NCBI RefSeq assembly: GCF_039531105.1
Contig: NZ_BAAAPK010000001.1
Location: 496,001-560,000 of the forward strand
Length of the DNA stretch: 64,000 nucleotides
Source: Microbacterium lacus
GTDB lineage: Bacteria; Actinomycetota; Actinomycetes; Actinomycetales; Microbacteriaceae
Reading direction: 5' to 3'
Shown: positions 56,591 through 64,000 of the stretch, piece after piece
Numbering within the stretch: position 1 is the first letter of the stretch
Layout: each line of letters opens with the position of its first letter
Made by a program: the position numbers and the translations under genes
The notes under the pieces: model-generated
The model's input: only the letters and a program-made list of their open reading frames with translations
What the model was told of the DNA's origin: nothing
The model's database searches: none

Positions 56591-57592
56591 GTGGAGAACC
56601 GATCGAGCCTGAGTCCGGCCGTCGCCGAGGTGCGCCGCGCCGTGCGGCAGGCGCTCGCCGCGCTGTCGGAGGGGACCACAGTGCTCGTCGCGCTGTCCGG
56701 AGGCGCGGACTCGCTCGCGCTCGCCGCGGCGACCGCGTTCGAGGCGCCCAAGCGCGGTATCCGCGCGGTCGCCGTCACGGTCGACCACGGTCTGCAGCCG
56801 GGGTCAGCGGATGCCGCCGCCGCGGCATCCGCCCAGGCCGAGCGCCTCGGACTCGACGCGCGCGTCGTCCGAGTCGAGGTCGGCGGCACCGGCGGACCGG
56901 AGGCCGCGGCTCGCGAGGCACGCTACCGAGCCCTGGCCGACGCGGCGGCGCAGACCGGCGCGATCGCCGTCCTCGTCGGCCATACGCTCGACGACCAGGC
57001 CGAGACCGTGCTGCTGGGGCTCGCCCGAGGTTCCGGCGGCGCGAGCCTGCAGGGCATGGCGCCGGAAGCGGAGCTCGTGCCCGGCATCAGCCTGCTCCGC
57101 CCCCTTCTCGAGGTGCGCCGCAAGACGACGCGCGCCGCGTGCGCGGCGGAGGACCTCACGCCGTGGGACGACCCGCACAACGCCGACCCCGCGTACGCGC
57201 GCGTGCGCGTGCGTGAGCGGGTTCTGCCGGTGCTCGAGGCCGAGCTCGGTCCGGGTATCGCGGACGCACTCGCGCGCACCGCGGCCCAGCTGCGGGAGGA
57301 CGCCGAGGCGTTCGACGACATGATCGACGAGACGATCGAGGACATCGTCGAGCACGCCGAAGCGGGCATCTCCGTCTCCGTCGCAGCTCTCGCGGCCAAC
57401 CCGGCGGCGCTGCGGAACCGCATCATCCGGCACGTCGTCGCGAGCGAATTCCACGCGAGCCTCACACGTGCGCAGACGCTCGAGGTCGCCCGACTCGTGA
57501 CGGCATGGTCGGGCCAAGGTCCGATCGACCTGCCCGGATGCCGCGCCCGCCGCGTCGGCGGACGCGTCGAGTTCACGGCATCCGCCTCCTAG
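56591..57592 (+). CDS. tilS: tRNA(Ile)-lysidine synthetase
   Basis: 333 residues. The PP-loop ATP motif LVALSGGADSLAL lies at ~32-44, followed by AVTVDHGLQPGS, VGHTLDDQAETVLLGLARGSG and LRPLLEVRRKTTR. It attaches lysine to the wobble C of tRNA-Ile(CAU), allowing AUA decoding. Its TAG stop shares the palindrome CTAG with the stop of the convergent DUF937 gene. First of the conserved tilS-hpt-ftsH-fol block. Confidence 0.93.
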   Translation: MENRSSLSPAVAEVRRAVRQALAALSEGTTVLVALSGGADSLALAAATAFEAPKRGIRAVAVTVDHGLQPGSADAAAAASAQAERLGLDARVVRVEVGGTGGPEAAAREARYRALADAAAQTGAIAVLVGHTLDDQAETVLLGLARGSGGASLQGMAPEAELVPGISLLRPLLEVRRKTTRAACAAEDLTPWDDPHNADPAYARVRVRERVLPVLEAELGPGIADALARTAAQLREDAEAFDDMIDETIEDIVEHAEAGISVSVAALAANPAALRNRIIRHVVASEFHASLTRAQTLEVARLVTAWSGQGPIDLPGCRARRVGGRVEFTASAS

Positions 57593-58128
57593 TTCTTGCC
57601 GAACAGGCCTCCGAGGAGTCCCCCGACATCGAGCCCTCCGGGGGAGGAGCTGCCGGTGGCGGAGCCACCGAGCAGGCCGCCGATGAGATCGCCCAGCCCG
57701 CCGCCCGCGCCACCGCCCTGCGACGGCGCCGACTTCTGCTGCTGATCGGCGATGAGTCCCATGATGATGGGCGCGAGGATCGGCAGGAGCTTGCCGAAGT
57801 CGATCCCGGCGGTCTTCGGCTCGTCCGTGAGCTTCTGTGCGACCTGCTGCTCCTGGCCGCCGAAGACGTGGCCGAGGATCTTCTGTCCATCGGTCGTGCT
57901 GAGGTTGTTCAGATCGATCCGTCCCGAGGCGGTCTCGCCGCCGTGCGCGCCGAGCGCCTTCTCGAGCGCGGCGGCCCCGTCGGGCGTCTGCGCGTTGCGC
58001 TGCAGGCCGGCGAGGATCGTCGCCCCGCCCTCTTCGACGGCTCGGCGCGCCTCGCTCGGCGGCACGCCGAGCTGCCGCGCGATGTCGTCGATCGGTAGAG
58101 CCTGCAGGATGTCGTCCAGTCCGGCCAT
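57589..58128 (-). CDS. DUF937-domain protein
   Basis: 179 residues. The N-terminal ~150 residues follow the DUF937 pattern (IARQLGVPPSEARRAVEEGGATILAGL, then LGHVFGGQEQQVAQ, ILAPIIMGLIAD), and the C-terminus is a Gly-rich tail ending in LGGLFGKN. The family is common and uncharacterised. Strong AGGAGG ribosome binding site before the ATG. It lies antisense between tilS and hpt, an insertion into the usual rightward block. Confidence 0.85.
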   Translation of the reverse strand: MAGLDDILQALPIDDIARQLGVPPSEARRAVEEGGATILAGLQRNAQTPDGAAALEKALGAHGGETASGRIDLNNLSTTDGQKILGHVFGGQEQQVAQKLTDEPKTAGIDFGKLLPILAPIIMGLIADQQQKSAPSQGGGAGGGLGDLIGGLLGGSATGSSSPGGLDVGGLLGGLFGKN

Positions 58129-58168
58129 GCCGAGCCTCCTCGTCTGGGGCGCCGTCGCCCCGCTGTCC

Positions 58169-58174
58169 TAAACT
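58169..58174 (+). promoter_or_regulatory. -10-like hexamer TAAACT for a leaderless start at 58181
   Basis: Six nucleotides before the hpt ATG. Confidence 0.5.
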
Positions 58175-58180
58175 CTCTCC

Positions 58181-58732
58181 ATGCGCGCCGCCGATGTCCA
58201 GAGCGAGATCACCGAAGTCCTCGTCACCGAAGAGCAGATCCTCGCGAAGCTCGAGGAGGTCGCCGCGCAGGTCGCGGTGGACTACGCCGGAAAGGAGCTG
58301 CTGCTGGTCGGCGTGCTCAAGGGCGCGGTGATGGTCATGGCCGACTTCTCGCGCGCGCTGCCGGGCGAGGTGACGATGGACTGGATGGCGGTCTCGTCGT
58401 ACGGCACCGGCACGCGCTCCAGCGGTGTCGTCCAGATCCGCAAGGACCTCGATACGGACCTCCACGACAAGCACGTCCTGATCGTCGAGGACATCATCGA
58501 CTCGGGCCTCACCCTGAGCTGGCTCCTGACCAACTTCGCGTCGCGGGGAGCGGCATCCGTCGAGGTGTTCGCCCTTCTCCGCAAACCGGATGCCGCGAAG
58601 GTCCACGTCGACTGCCGCTATGTCGGGTTCGAGATCCCCAACGAGTTCGTGGTCGGGTACGGCCTGGACTACGCCGAGAAGTACCGCAACCTCCGCGACG
58701 TCGCGATCCTCGCCCCTCACGTCTACAGCTGA
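58181..58732 (+). CDS. hpt: Hypoxanthine phosphoribosyltransferase
   Basis: 183 residues, purine salvage enzyme joining hypoxanthine or guanine with PRPP. The PRPP motif is VLIVEDIIDSGLTLSWLL; also LLVGVLKGAVMVMADFSRAL and VGYGLDYAEKYRNLRDVAIL. Lies between tilS/DUF937 and ftsH in the standard actinobacterial order. Confidence 0.95.
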   Translation: MRAADVQSEITEVLVTEEQILAKLEEVAAQVAVDYAGKELLLVGVLKGAVMVMADFSRALPGEVTMDWMAVSSYGTGTRSSGVVQIRKDLDTDLHDKHVLIVEDIIDSGLTLSWLLTNFASRGAASVEVFALLRKPDAAKVHVDCRYVGFEIPNEFVVGYGLDYAEKYRNLRDVAILAPHVYS

Positions 58733-58795
58733 TCCCACAGCCCGCGCACTGTACGCCGTGGGCGAATGCACAGTCCGGGCATAGGCGCGGCGGGA

Positions 58796-58801
58796 TACCC
58801 T
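58796..58801 (+). promoter_or_regulatory. Candidate -10 box TACCCT of ftsH
   Basis: TACCCT lies 74 nt before the ftsH ATG; a -35 match is not seen. A short palindrome GGCATC/GATGCC follows in the leader. Confidence 0.35.
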
Positions 58802-58875
58802 GAATCCACTGTCGCCCGGGCATCCCGATGCCCCGCGCGGATCGTCGACGAAAGGGAACGGGCCTCGCCCGCACC

Positions 58876-60882
58876 ATGGACTTCAAGAAGATCACCCGGA
58901 ACCCGCTGTTCTATGTGCTCATCATCGGCATCTTCCTGATCGTCGGTTTCTCACTCATCTCGAGCCTCGGCGGTGCGAAGCAGGTCTCCACCCAGGAGGG
59001 TCTGGAGCTGCTGAAGGGCGGGACGGTCACCGAGGTGCTCAACACCGACGGCGACCAGCGCGTCGACATGAAGCTGTCCAAGCCCTACGACGGCGCGTCC
59101 GACGTGCAGTTCTACTACGTGACCGCGCGCGCGAGCGAGGTCGTCGACGCGATCAACGCGGCCGACCCCGCCGACGGCTTCAACGACGCGGTCCCGCGCC
59201 CCACGTGGTTCGACGGCTTCCTCTCGCTCATGCTCCCGCTGCTCCTGCTGGGTGTGCTGTTCTGGTTCCTGCTCTCCAGCGCCCAGGGCGGCGGCAGCAA
59301 GGTCATGCAGTTCGGCAAGTCCCGCGCGAAGCTCGTCTCGAAGGAGTCCCCGACCGTCACGTTCGACGATGTCGCCGGCGCCGACGAGGCGATCGAGGAG
59401 ATGCAGGAGATCAAGGACTTCCTGAAGGATCCGTCGAAGTTCCAGGCCGTCGGCGCGCGCATCCCGAAGGGCGTGTTGCTGTACGGCCCTCCCGGAACCG
59501 GAAAGACGCTGCTCGCCCGCGCCGTCGCCGGCGAGGCGGGCGTTCCGTTCTACTCGATCTCCGGCTCGGACTTCGTGGAGATGTTCGTCGGCGTCGGCGC
59601 GAGCCGCGTGCGCGACCTCTTCACCCAGGCGAAGGAGAGCTCGCCCGCGATCATCTTCATCGACGAGATCGACGCCGTGGGTCGTCACCGCGGCGCCGGC
59701 ATGGGCGGCGGTCACGACGAGCGCGAGCAGACCCTCAACCAGATGCTGGTCGAGATGGACGGCTTCGACCCCAAGGTCAACGTCATCGTGATCGCGGCCA
59801 CGAACCGCCCCGACATCCTCGACCCCGCGCTCCTGCGCCCGGGCCGCTTCGACCGGCAGATCGGCGTGGACGCGCCCGACCTCAAGGGCCGCAAGCGCAT
59901 CCTCGAGGTGCACGGTCGCGGCAAGCCGCTCGCGGACGGCGTCGACCTCGAGGTCGTCGCCCGCAAGACCCCCGGCTTCACCGGTGCCGACCTCGCGAAC
60001 GTCCTGAACGAGGCCGCCCTCCTCACCGCGCGCTCGAACGCGCAGCTCATCGACAACCGCGCACTCGACGAGGCGATCGACCGGGTGATCGCGGGTCCGC
60101 AGCGACGCACGCGCGTCATGCGCGACAAGGAGAAGCTCATCACGGCGTACCACGAGGGCGGTCACGCACTCGCCGCCGCGGCGATGAACAACACCGACCC
60201 CGTCACGAAGGTCACGATCCTCCCGCGCGGCAAGGCGCTCGGATACACGATGGTGCTGCCGATCGACGACAAGTACTCCGTCACCCGCAACGAGCTGCAG
60301 GATCAGCTGACCTACGCAATGGGCGGCCGCGTCGCCGAGGAGATCGTCTTCCACGACCCGACGACCGGTGCCTCCAACGACATCGAGAAGGCCACGAACA
60401 TCGCGCGCAAGATGGTCACCGAGTACGGCATGACCAACGAGGTGGGGCCCGTCAAGCTCGGCTCCGCGAGCGGCGAGGTGTTCATGGGCCGCGACATGGG
60501 CCACGGCCGCGAGTTCAGCGAGAAGATCGCCGAGCGCATCGACAACCAGGTGCGCGCCCTCATCGAGCAGGCGCACAACGAGGCGTACCAGGTCATCAAC
60601 GACAATCGCGATGTCCTGGACCGGCTCGCGCTGGCGCTCCTCGAGAAGGAGACCCTGGATCACCTCGAGCTCGCCGAGATCTTCAAGGACGTCAAGCGCC
60701 TCCCGCCGCGTCCGCAGTGGCTCTCCAGCGAGAACCGTCCGGTGTCCTACCAGCCGCCGGTCGAGGTGCCGCGGCGCGTGCACCCCGAGGGTGTGGCGGC
60801 GAGTGTCGAGGTCGAACAGGGCGCGCCCGAGAAGGCCGCGAAGCGTCGTCCCACCGGGCAGGCGCGACCCGCGACCGCGTAG
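58876..60882 (+). CDS. ftsH: ATP-dependent zinc metalloprotease FtsH
   Basis: 668 residues, membrane AAA protease that degrades damaged membrane proteins and regulators. Two membrane helices ([20 protein letters not shown] and [19 protein letters not shown]), AAA domain with Walker [14 protein letters not shown] and second-region [13 protein letters not shown], then the M41 zinc motif [14 protein letters not shown] 58876 is chosen because [14 protein letters not shown] fits the family start; an earlier ATG at 58828 gives an Arg-rich extension. No close ribosome binding site. Confidence 0.95.
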   Translation: MDFKKITRNPLFYVLIIGIFLIVGFSLISSLGGAKQVSTQEGLELLKGGTVTEVLNTDGDQRVDMKLSKPYDGASDVQFYYVTARASEVVDAINAADPADGFNDAVPRPTWFDGFLSLMLPLLLLGVLFWFLLSSAQGGGSKVMQFGKSRAKLVSKESPTVTFDDVAGADEAIEEMQEIKDFLKDPSKFQAVGARIPKGVLLYGPPGTGKTLLARAVAGEAGVPFYSISGSDFVEMFVGVGASRVRDLFTQAKESSPAIIFIDEIDAVGRHRGAGMGGGHDEREQTLNQMLVEMDGFDPKVNVIVIAATNRPDILDPALLRPGRFDRQIGVDAPDLKGRKRILEVHGRGKPLADGVDLEVVARKTPGFTGADLANVLNEAALLTARSNAQLIDNRALDEAIDRVIAGPQRRTRVMRDKEKLITAYHEGGHALAAAAMNNTDPVTKVTILPRGKALGYTMVLPIDDKYSVTRNELQDQLTYAMGGRVAEEIVFHDPTTGASNDIEKATNIARKMVTEYGMTNEVGPVKLGSASGEVFMGRDMGHGREFSEKIAERIDNQVRALIEQAHNEAYQVINDNRDVLDRLALALLEKETLDHLELAEIFKDVKRLPPRPQWLSSENRPVSYQPPVEVPRRVHPEGVAASVEVEQGAPEKAAKRRPTGQARPATA

Positions 60883-60885
60883 GCT
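60880..60885 (+). promoter_or_regulatory. -10-like hexamer TAGGCT for a leaderless folE, overlapping the ftsH stop
   Basis: The TAG stop codon of ftsH forms the first half of this hexamer, six nucleotides before the folE GTG. Confidence 0.45.
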
Positions 60886-60891
60886 CGGCCC

Positions 60892-61482
60892 GTGGCCGTC
60901 GACCGTGAGCGCGTCGCCGCGCTCGTCCGAGAGCTGCTGGCGGCGATCGGAGAAGACCCCGAGCGTCCGGGTCTCCGGCTGACGCCGGGGCGCGTCGCCG
61001 ACGCGTACGCCGAGTTCTTCTCGGGGGTCGGGCAGGATGCCGCCGCCCCGCTCGCGCACACCATCTCGGTGACCCGGGGGCCGGCTCCCGAGACCCTCCC
61101 GTCGGGAGCGGTCATGCTGCGAGACATCGCCTTCCGCTCAATATGCGAGCACCATCTGCTCCCGTTCCGCGGACGCGCGCACATCGCGTATCTGCCCGGC
61201 GAGCAGGTCGTCGGGCTCGGCGCCCTGCCGAAGGTCGTCGAGATCCTCGCCTCGCGTCCGCAGGTGCAGGAGCGGCTCGGCGAGCAGATCGCCGACACGA
61301 TCGCCGCGTCGCTGGACACACGCGGCGTGCTCGTCGTGCTGGATGCCGCGCACGAGTGCGTGACGATGCGCGGCGAGCGTCAGCCCGAGGCGCGGACCCT
61401 GACGATCGCCGCGCGGGGCGAGTTGGCCGACCCGGCTGCGCGCGGCGAGCTCATCGCGCTTCTCGGGAGCAGCCGCGCATGA
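60892..61482 (+). CDS. folE: GTP cyclohydrolase I
   Basis: 196 residues. Converts GTP to dihydroneopterin triphosphate, first step of folate synthesis. Zinc ligands are in SICEHHLLPFRGRAH and AHECVTMRG; GLGALPKVVEILASRPQVQERL is conserved. Its TGA overlaps the folP ATG. GTG start 9 bp after ftsH. Confidence 0.96.
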   Translation: MAVDRERVAALVRELLAAIGEDPERPGLRLTPGRVADAYAEFFSGVGQDAAAPLAHTISVTRGPAPETLPSGAVMLRDIAFRSICEHHLLPFRGRAHIAYLPGEQVVGLGALPKVVEILASRPQVQERLGEQIADTIAASLDTRGVLVVLDAAHECVTMRGERQPEARTLTIAARGELADPAARGELIALLGSSRA

Positions 61483-62327
61483 CCACCCTCATCCTGGGGA
61501 TCGTCAACGTGACGCCCGATTCGTTCAGCGACGGCGGCCGCTACCTCGACGCGGACGCGGCGATCGCCCACGGACTGTGGCTGCGTGCCGAAGGCGCCGA
61601 CATCCTGGACGTGGGCGGCGAGTCCACCCGCCCGGGTGCGGAGCGCGTCGCACCGCGCACAGAGCAGGAGCGCGTGCTTCCGGTGATCCAGGCTCTGACG
61701 GAGGCCGGCGCCCGCGTGAGCGTCGACACGATGAACGCGTCCACCGCACGCGCGGCGGTGGCCGCCGGGGCCCGTTACGTCAACGACGTCTCGGGGGGTC
61801 TCGCGGACCCCGACATGCTCCCCGCGATCGCCGAATCGGGCGCCGAGGCGATCATCGGCCACTGGCGCGGCCCGTCCGCCGATATGTACGCGCGCGCCCA
61901 ATACGACGACGTCGTGCGCGACGTGCTGGGCGAACTCACCGAGCGCGTCGCGGCCGCCGCCGAGGCCGGCATCCCACCGGGACGCCTCGTCGTCGACCCG
62001 GGCATCGGCTTCGGCAAGAAGGGCGGCCAGAATTGGGAGGCGCTGCGGGCGCTGCCGCGCATCGTCGGGCTGGGTCACCGCGTGCTCGTCGGAGCGAGCC
62101 GCAAGCGCTTCCTCGCCGAGGCCCTCGCCACGGACGGCACGACGGACGACCCGAACGTGACGACAGCCCGGCGCGACCTCGCCACAGCCGTCACGAGCGT
62201 GCTGTCCGCCCAGGCAGGCGCGTGGGGCGTTCGCGTCCACGACGTCGCCGCCACCCGGGACGCCCTCCGCATCGCCGACCTCTGGAAGGGGGAGGGACGA
62301 TGGACCACGTCGACGAGATCGCGCTGA
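61479..62327 (+). CDS. folP: Dihydropteroate synthase
   Basis: 282 residues. Joins para-aminobenzoate to the pterin; target of sulfonamides. Motifs: LGIVNVTPDSFSDGG, ILDVGGESTRPGAERV, VNDVSGG, VDPGIGFGKKGGQNW and LVGASRKRFL. Starts within the folE stop (ATGA) and overlaps folB by 28 bp. Confidence 0.96.
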   Translation: MTTLILGIVNVTPDSFSDGGRYLDADAAIAHGLWLRAEGADILDVGGESTRPGAERVAPRTEQERVLPVIQALTEAGARVSVDTMNASTARAAVAAGARYVNDVSGGLADPDMLPAIAESGAEAIIGHWRGPSADMYARAQYDDVVRDVLGELTERVAAAAEAGIPPGRLVVDPGIGFGKKGGQNWEALRALPRIVGLGHRVLVGASRKRFLAEALATDGTTDDPNVTTARRDLATAVTSVLSAQAGAWGVRVHDVAATRDALRIADLWKGEGRWTTSTRSR

Positions 62328-62695
62328 CCGGCCTCCGGGTCTTCGGACACCACGGAGTCTTCGACCATGAGCGCCGCGACGGCCAGGAATTCATCGTCGA
62401 CGCCCGGCTGTACGTCGACACCGCCGCGGCCGCCGCGAGCGACGACGTCGCCGACACGGTCCACTACGGAGAGGTGGCCGAGCGCATCGCCGCGATCGTC
62501 GCCGGTGAGCCGGTGAACCTCCTCGAGACCCTCGCGCAGCGCATCGCGGATGCGGTTCTCACGTTTGCCGGCGTCCGAATGGTCGCGGTCACCGTCCACA
62601 AGCCGCAGGCACCCATCCCGCTCACCTTCTCCGGCGTGTCGGTCACGATCCGTCGCGGCACCCTGTTCACCCCCGCTCCCGAGGAGCCCGCATGA
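62300..62695 (+). CDS. folB: Dihydroneopterin aldolase
   Basis: 131 residues. Cleaves dihydroneopterin to 6-hydroxymethyl-dihydropterin. Seen: IALTGLRVFGHHGVFDHERRDGQ, the conserved active-site start, then VHYGEVAERI and VTVHKPQAPIP (catalytic Lys). The ATG at 62300 follows GGAGGG inside the end of folP. Ends in the folK start. Confidence 0.94.
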   Translation: MDHVDEIALTGLRVFGHHGVFDHERRDGQEFIVDARLYVDTAAAAASDDVADTVHYGEVAERIAAIVAGEPVNLLETLAQRIADAVLTFAGVRMVAVTVHKPQAPIPLTFSGVSVTIRRGTLFTPAPEEPA

Positions 62696-63225
62696 ACCGA
62701 CGACTCGCTCACGGATTCGACTCCGAGCACGAGAACGTTCCGCGCCCGCCGGTCCGAGCCGTCGTCGGGCTGGGGTCCAACCTCGGCGACCGCGTCGCGA
62801 CCCTCGACGCCGCGCTCGCCGAACTGCAGCGGCTGCCCCTCGTGGACGACGTCCGCGCCTCGGCGCCGGTGGAGTCCGTCGCGGTCACGCCCGACGGACC
62901 AGACGCCGAGCGCCCGGCGTATCTGAACGCGGTCGCGCTCGTGCAGACCCGGCTCGCGCCGTCGGTGCTGCTGGCCTTCCTGCAGGCGATCGAGACCAGG
63001 CACGGCCGCGAGCGTCGCGAGCGGTGGGGCGACCGGACACTCGATCTCGATCTCATCGCGTACGGCGACGTGGTCAGCCGCGACGCCCACCTCACGCTGC
63101 CGCACCCGCGCGCCGCTGAGCGCGACTTCGTCCTCGTGCCGTGGCTGTCCCTCGATCCGGATGCCGAGATCCCCGGCGCCGGACGCGTGGAGGACCTGCT
63201 CGCCCAGCTGCGGAGCACCGCGTGA
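62692..63225 (+). CDS. folK: Hydroxymethyldihydropterin pyrophosphokinase
   Basis: 177 residues. Activates the pterin for folP. HPPK motifs: VVGLGSNLGDRVATL, ESVAVTPDGPDAERPAYLNAV (substrate loop), RWGDRTLDLDLIAYG and LTLPHPRAAERDFVLVPW. Overlaps folB in ATGA and the next gene in GTGA. A ~17-residue N-terminal extension precedes the fold. Confidence 0.94.
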   Translation: MNRRLAHGFDSEHENVPRPPVRAVVGLGSNLGDRVATLDAALAELQRLPLVDDVRASAPVESVAVTPDGPDAERPAYLNAVALVQTRLAPSVLLAFLQAIETRHGRERRERWGDRTLDLDLIAYGDVVSRDAHLTLPHPRAAERDFVLVPWLSLDPDAEIPGAGRVEDLLAQLRSTA

Positions 63226-63704
63226 AGCGCACCGGCGCCGGTCTTCTCCTCGTCTCCGCCGCCCTCGGCGTCGCCGCGGGGTTCCTGCTCGATCAGGCCC
63301 TGACGGCGGGCGGTCGGGCGACCTTCACGCCCTCCGTCACCCTGCCGATCTTCCTCGTGCTCCTCGGCGCGGTCGTGATCGCACTTGCCCTGCCGATCCG
63401 CCGGGCGACCAAGGGCACACTCAAGGCCCCGGTGAACCCGTTCTGGGCGCTGCGGATCGCGATGCTCGCGAAAGCGTCGAGCATCGTCGGCGCCGTGGTG
63501 ACGGGTCTCGCCGGCGGTCTCGCGATCTTCCTGCTGACCCGGCCCGTCCCGCCGTCGGTAGGCTCGATGGGCGCCGTCATCGCGACCGCGGTGTGCGGTG
63601 CGGCCCTCGTGGCGGCCGGCCTGTACGCGGAGCACCTCTGCACGATCCGGAAGGACGACGATGACGAACAGCCCGGACTCGATGCCTCCCCCGACCACCG
63701 CTGA
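63222..63704 (+). CDS. DUF3180 membrane protein
   Basis: 160 residues with four membrane helices (AGLLLVSAALGVAAGFLL; TLPIFLVLLGAVVIALAL; MLAKASSIVGAVVTGLAGGLAIFLL; GAVIATAVCGAALVAAGLYAEHL). DUF3180 proteins regularly follow folK in actinobacteria; function unknown. GTG 63222 overlaps folK by 4 bp, which fixes the start. Confidence 0.88.
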   Translation: MKRTGAGLLLVSAALGVAAGFLLDQALTAGGRATFTPSVTLPIFLVLLGAVVIALALPIRRATKGTLKAPVNPFWALRIAMLAKASSIVGAVVTGLAGGLAIFLLTRPVPPSVGSMGAVIATAVCGAALVAAGLYAEHLCTIRKDDDDEQPGLDASPDHR

Positions 63705-64000
63705 TCGCTCGCCGTCCGCCCCGGCGGAGGGCCAGGCGACGGCATCCGTCTTCGATCGCGACACGTACGACGCGGTCCGCGAACCCCGTGCGGCGGGGCG
63801 GCTGCCACTCGGCGACGGCACCTGGCACCAGCTGGCCCGGCAGTACGTGTGGGTGCAGCTGATCTCCACCGGCGTCGCGATGCTCGTCGTCGCCGCCGCT
63901 GCGATCGCCGCCAGCCTGCTGTGGCACCAGCTCTGGGTGTGGATCCCTGCCGGCGTGTTCCTGGTGATCCTGATCTGGACGATGGCGATCACCCCGCGGC
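63661..64000 (+). CDS. PH-domain (YdbS-like) membrane protein, 5' part
   Basis: Open to the window end; 113 residues are seen. After a Pro-rich ~35-residue start comes LGDGTWHQLARQYVWVQL, then two hydrophobic helices (TGVAMLVVAAAAIAASLLWH and VWIPAGVFLVILIWTMAI) just before ITPR. This is the arrangement of bacterial PH (bPH_2) proteins that follow DUF3180 in Microbacteriaceae. ATG 63661 overlaps the end of the DUF3180 gene by 44 bp. Confidence 0.7.
   Translation, partial: MTNSPDSMPPPTTADRSPSAPAEGQATASVFDRDTYDAVREPRAAGRLPLGDGTWHQLARQYVWVQLISTGVAMLVVAAAAIAASLLWHQLWVWIPAGVFLVILIWTMAITPR

Overview
This window is a gene-dense, high-GC piece of chromosome from an actinobacterium, most likely Microbacterium or a close relative in Microbacteriaceae. 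The evidence is the roughly 70% GC content, frequent GTG starts, the conserved block tilS-hpt-ftsH-folE-folP-folB-folK-DUF3180-PH protein, an Rv2578c-type radical SAM protein, a YkoE/YkoD/YkoC-type ECF transporter, and many start codons with a TANNNT hexamer 6-7 nt upstream, which points to leaderless mRNAs. The genus call is inference. I see no prophage, insertion sequence, rRNA or CRISPR array.

Layout. 1-4.2 kb: the C-terminal part of an RND efflux pump, then a leftward set of two DUF998-like membrane proteins and a monooxygenase-like membrane protein. 4.5-12.2 kb: a DEAD-box helicase with an Arg-rich 27-residue repeat, a radical SAM protein, a VanY-like peptidase, an acyl-CoA dehydrogenase and a secreted M28 aminopeptidase. 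12.3-15.5 kb: an ECF vitamin transporter (S, fused double ATPase, T). 15.6-20.2 kb: a large secreted subtilase, a pirin and a small acetyltransferase. 20.4-30.9 kb: a Ski2-like helicase, a mannose-6-phosphate isomerase, RecQ, a GH16-like protein, an acyl-CoA oxidase, Tag and a VapBC pair. 31-38.8 kb: a DrrC-type UvrA-like protein, a resolvase-like remnant, a Na+/H+ antiporter with malate dehydrogenase, a zinc metallopeptidase and prolyl aminopeptidase. 38.8-45.6 kb: a GMC oxidoreductase/aldehyde dehydrogenase pair and a tryptophan-to-anthranilate operon (tryptophan dioxygenase, amidohydrolase, kynureninase). 45.6-53.8 kb: a GT2-GtrA glycosyltransferase, a polysaccharide deacetylase, an ACT protein, a TPR protein, a GH127 glycosidase, an SbtA-like permease with a divergent winged-helix regulator, and an MFS transporter. 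53.9-54.2 kb: tRNA-Glu, tRNA-Asp and tRNA-Phe. 54.4-64 kb: an M23 endopeptidase, ppa, and the tilS/hpt/ftsH/fol housekeeping block.

How the genes work together. The clearest pathways are folate synthesis (folE, folP, folB and folK, overlapping), tryptophan catabolism to anthranilate, ECF vitamin import, and two helicase/repair neighbourhoods. Most genes are ordinary. The unusual material lies between the genes: several families of long palindromic elements, two of them present twice here, one lying in frame inside a helicase gene, and one built of 20-bp tandem units arranged head to head. The best functional lead is the amidohydrolase inside the kynurenine operon, which sits where a formylkynurenine formamidase is expected. 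I found no convincing wholly new multi-gene system.
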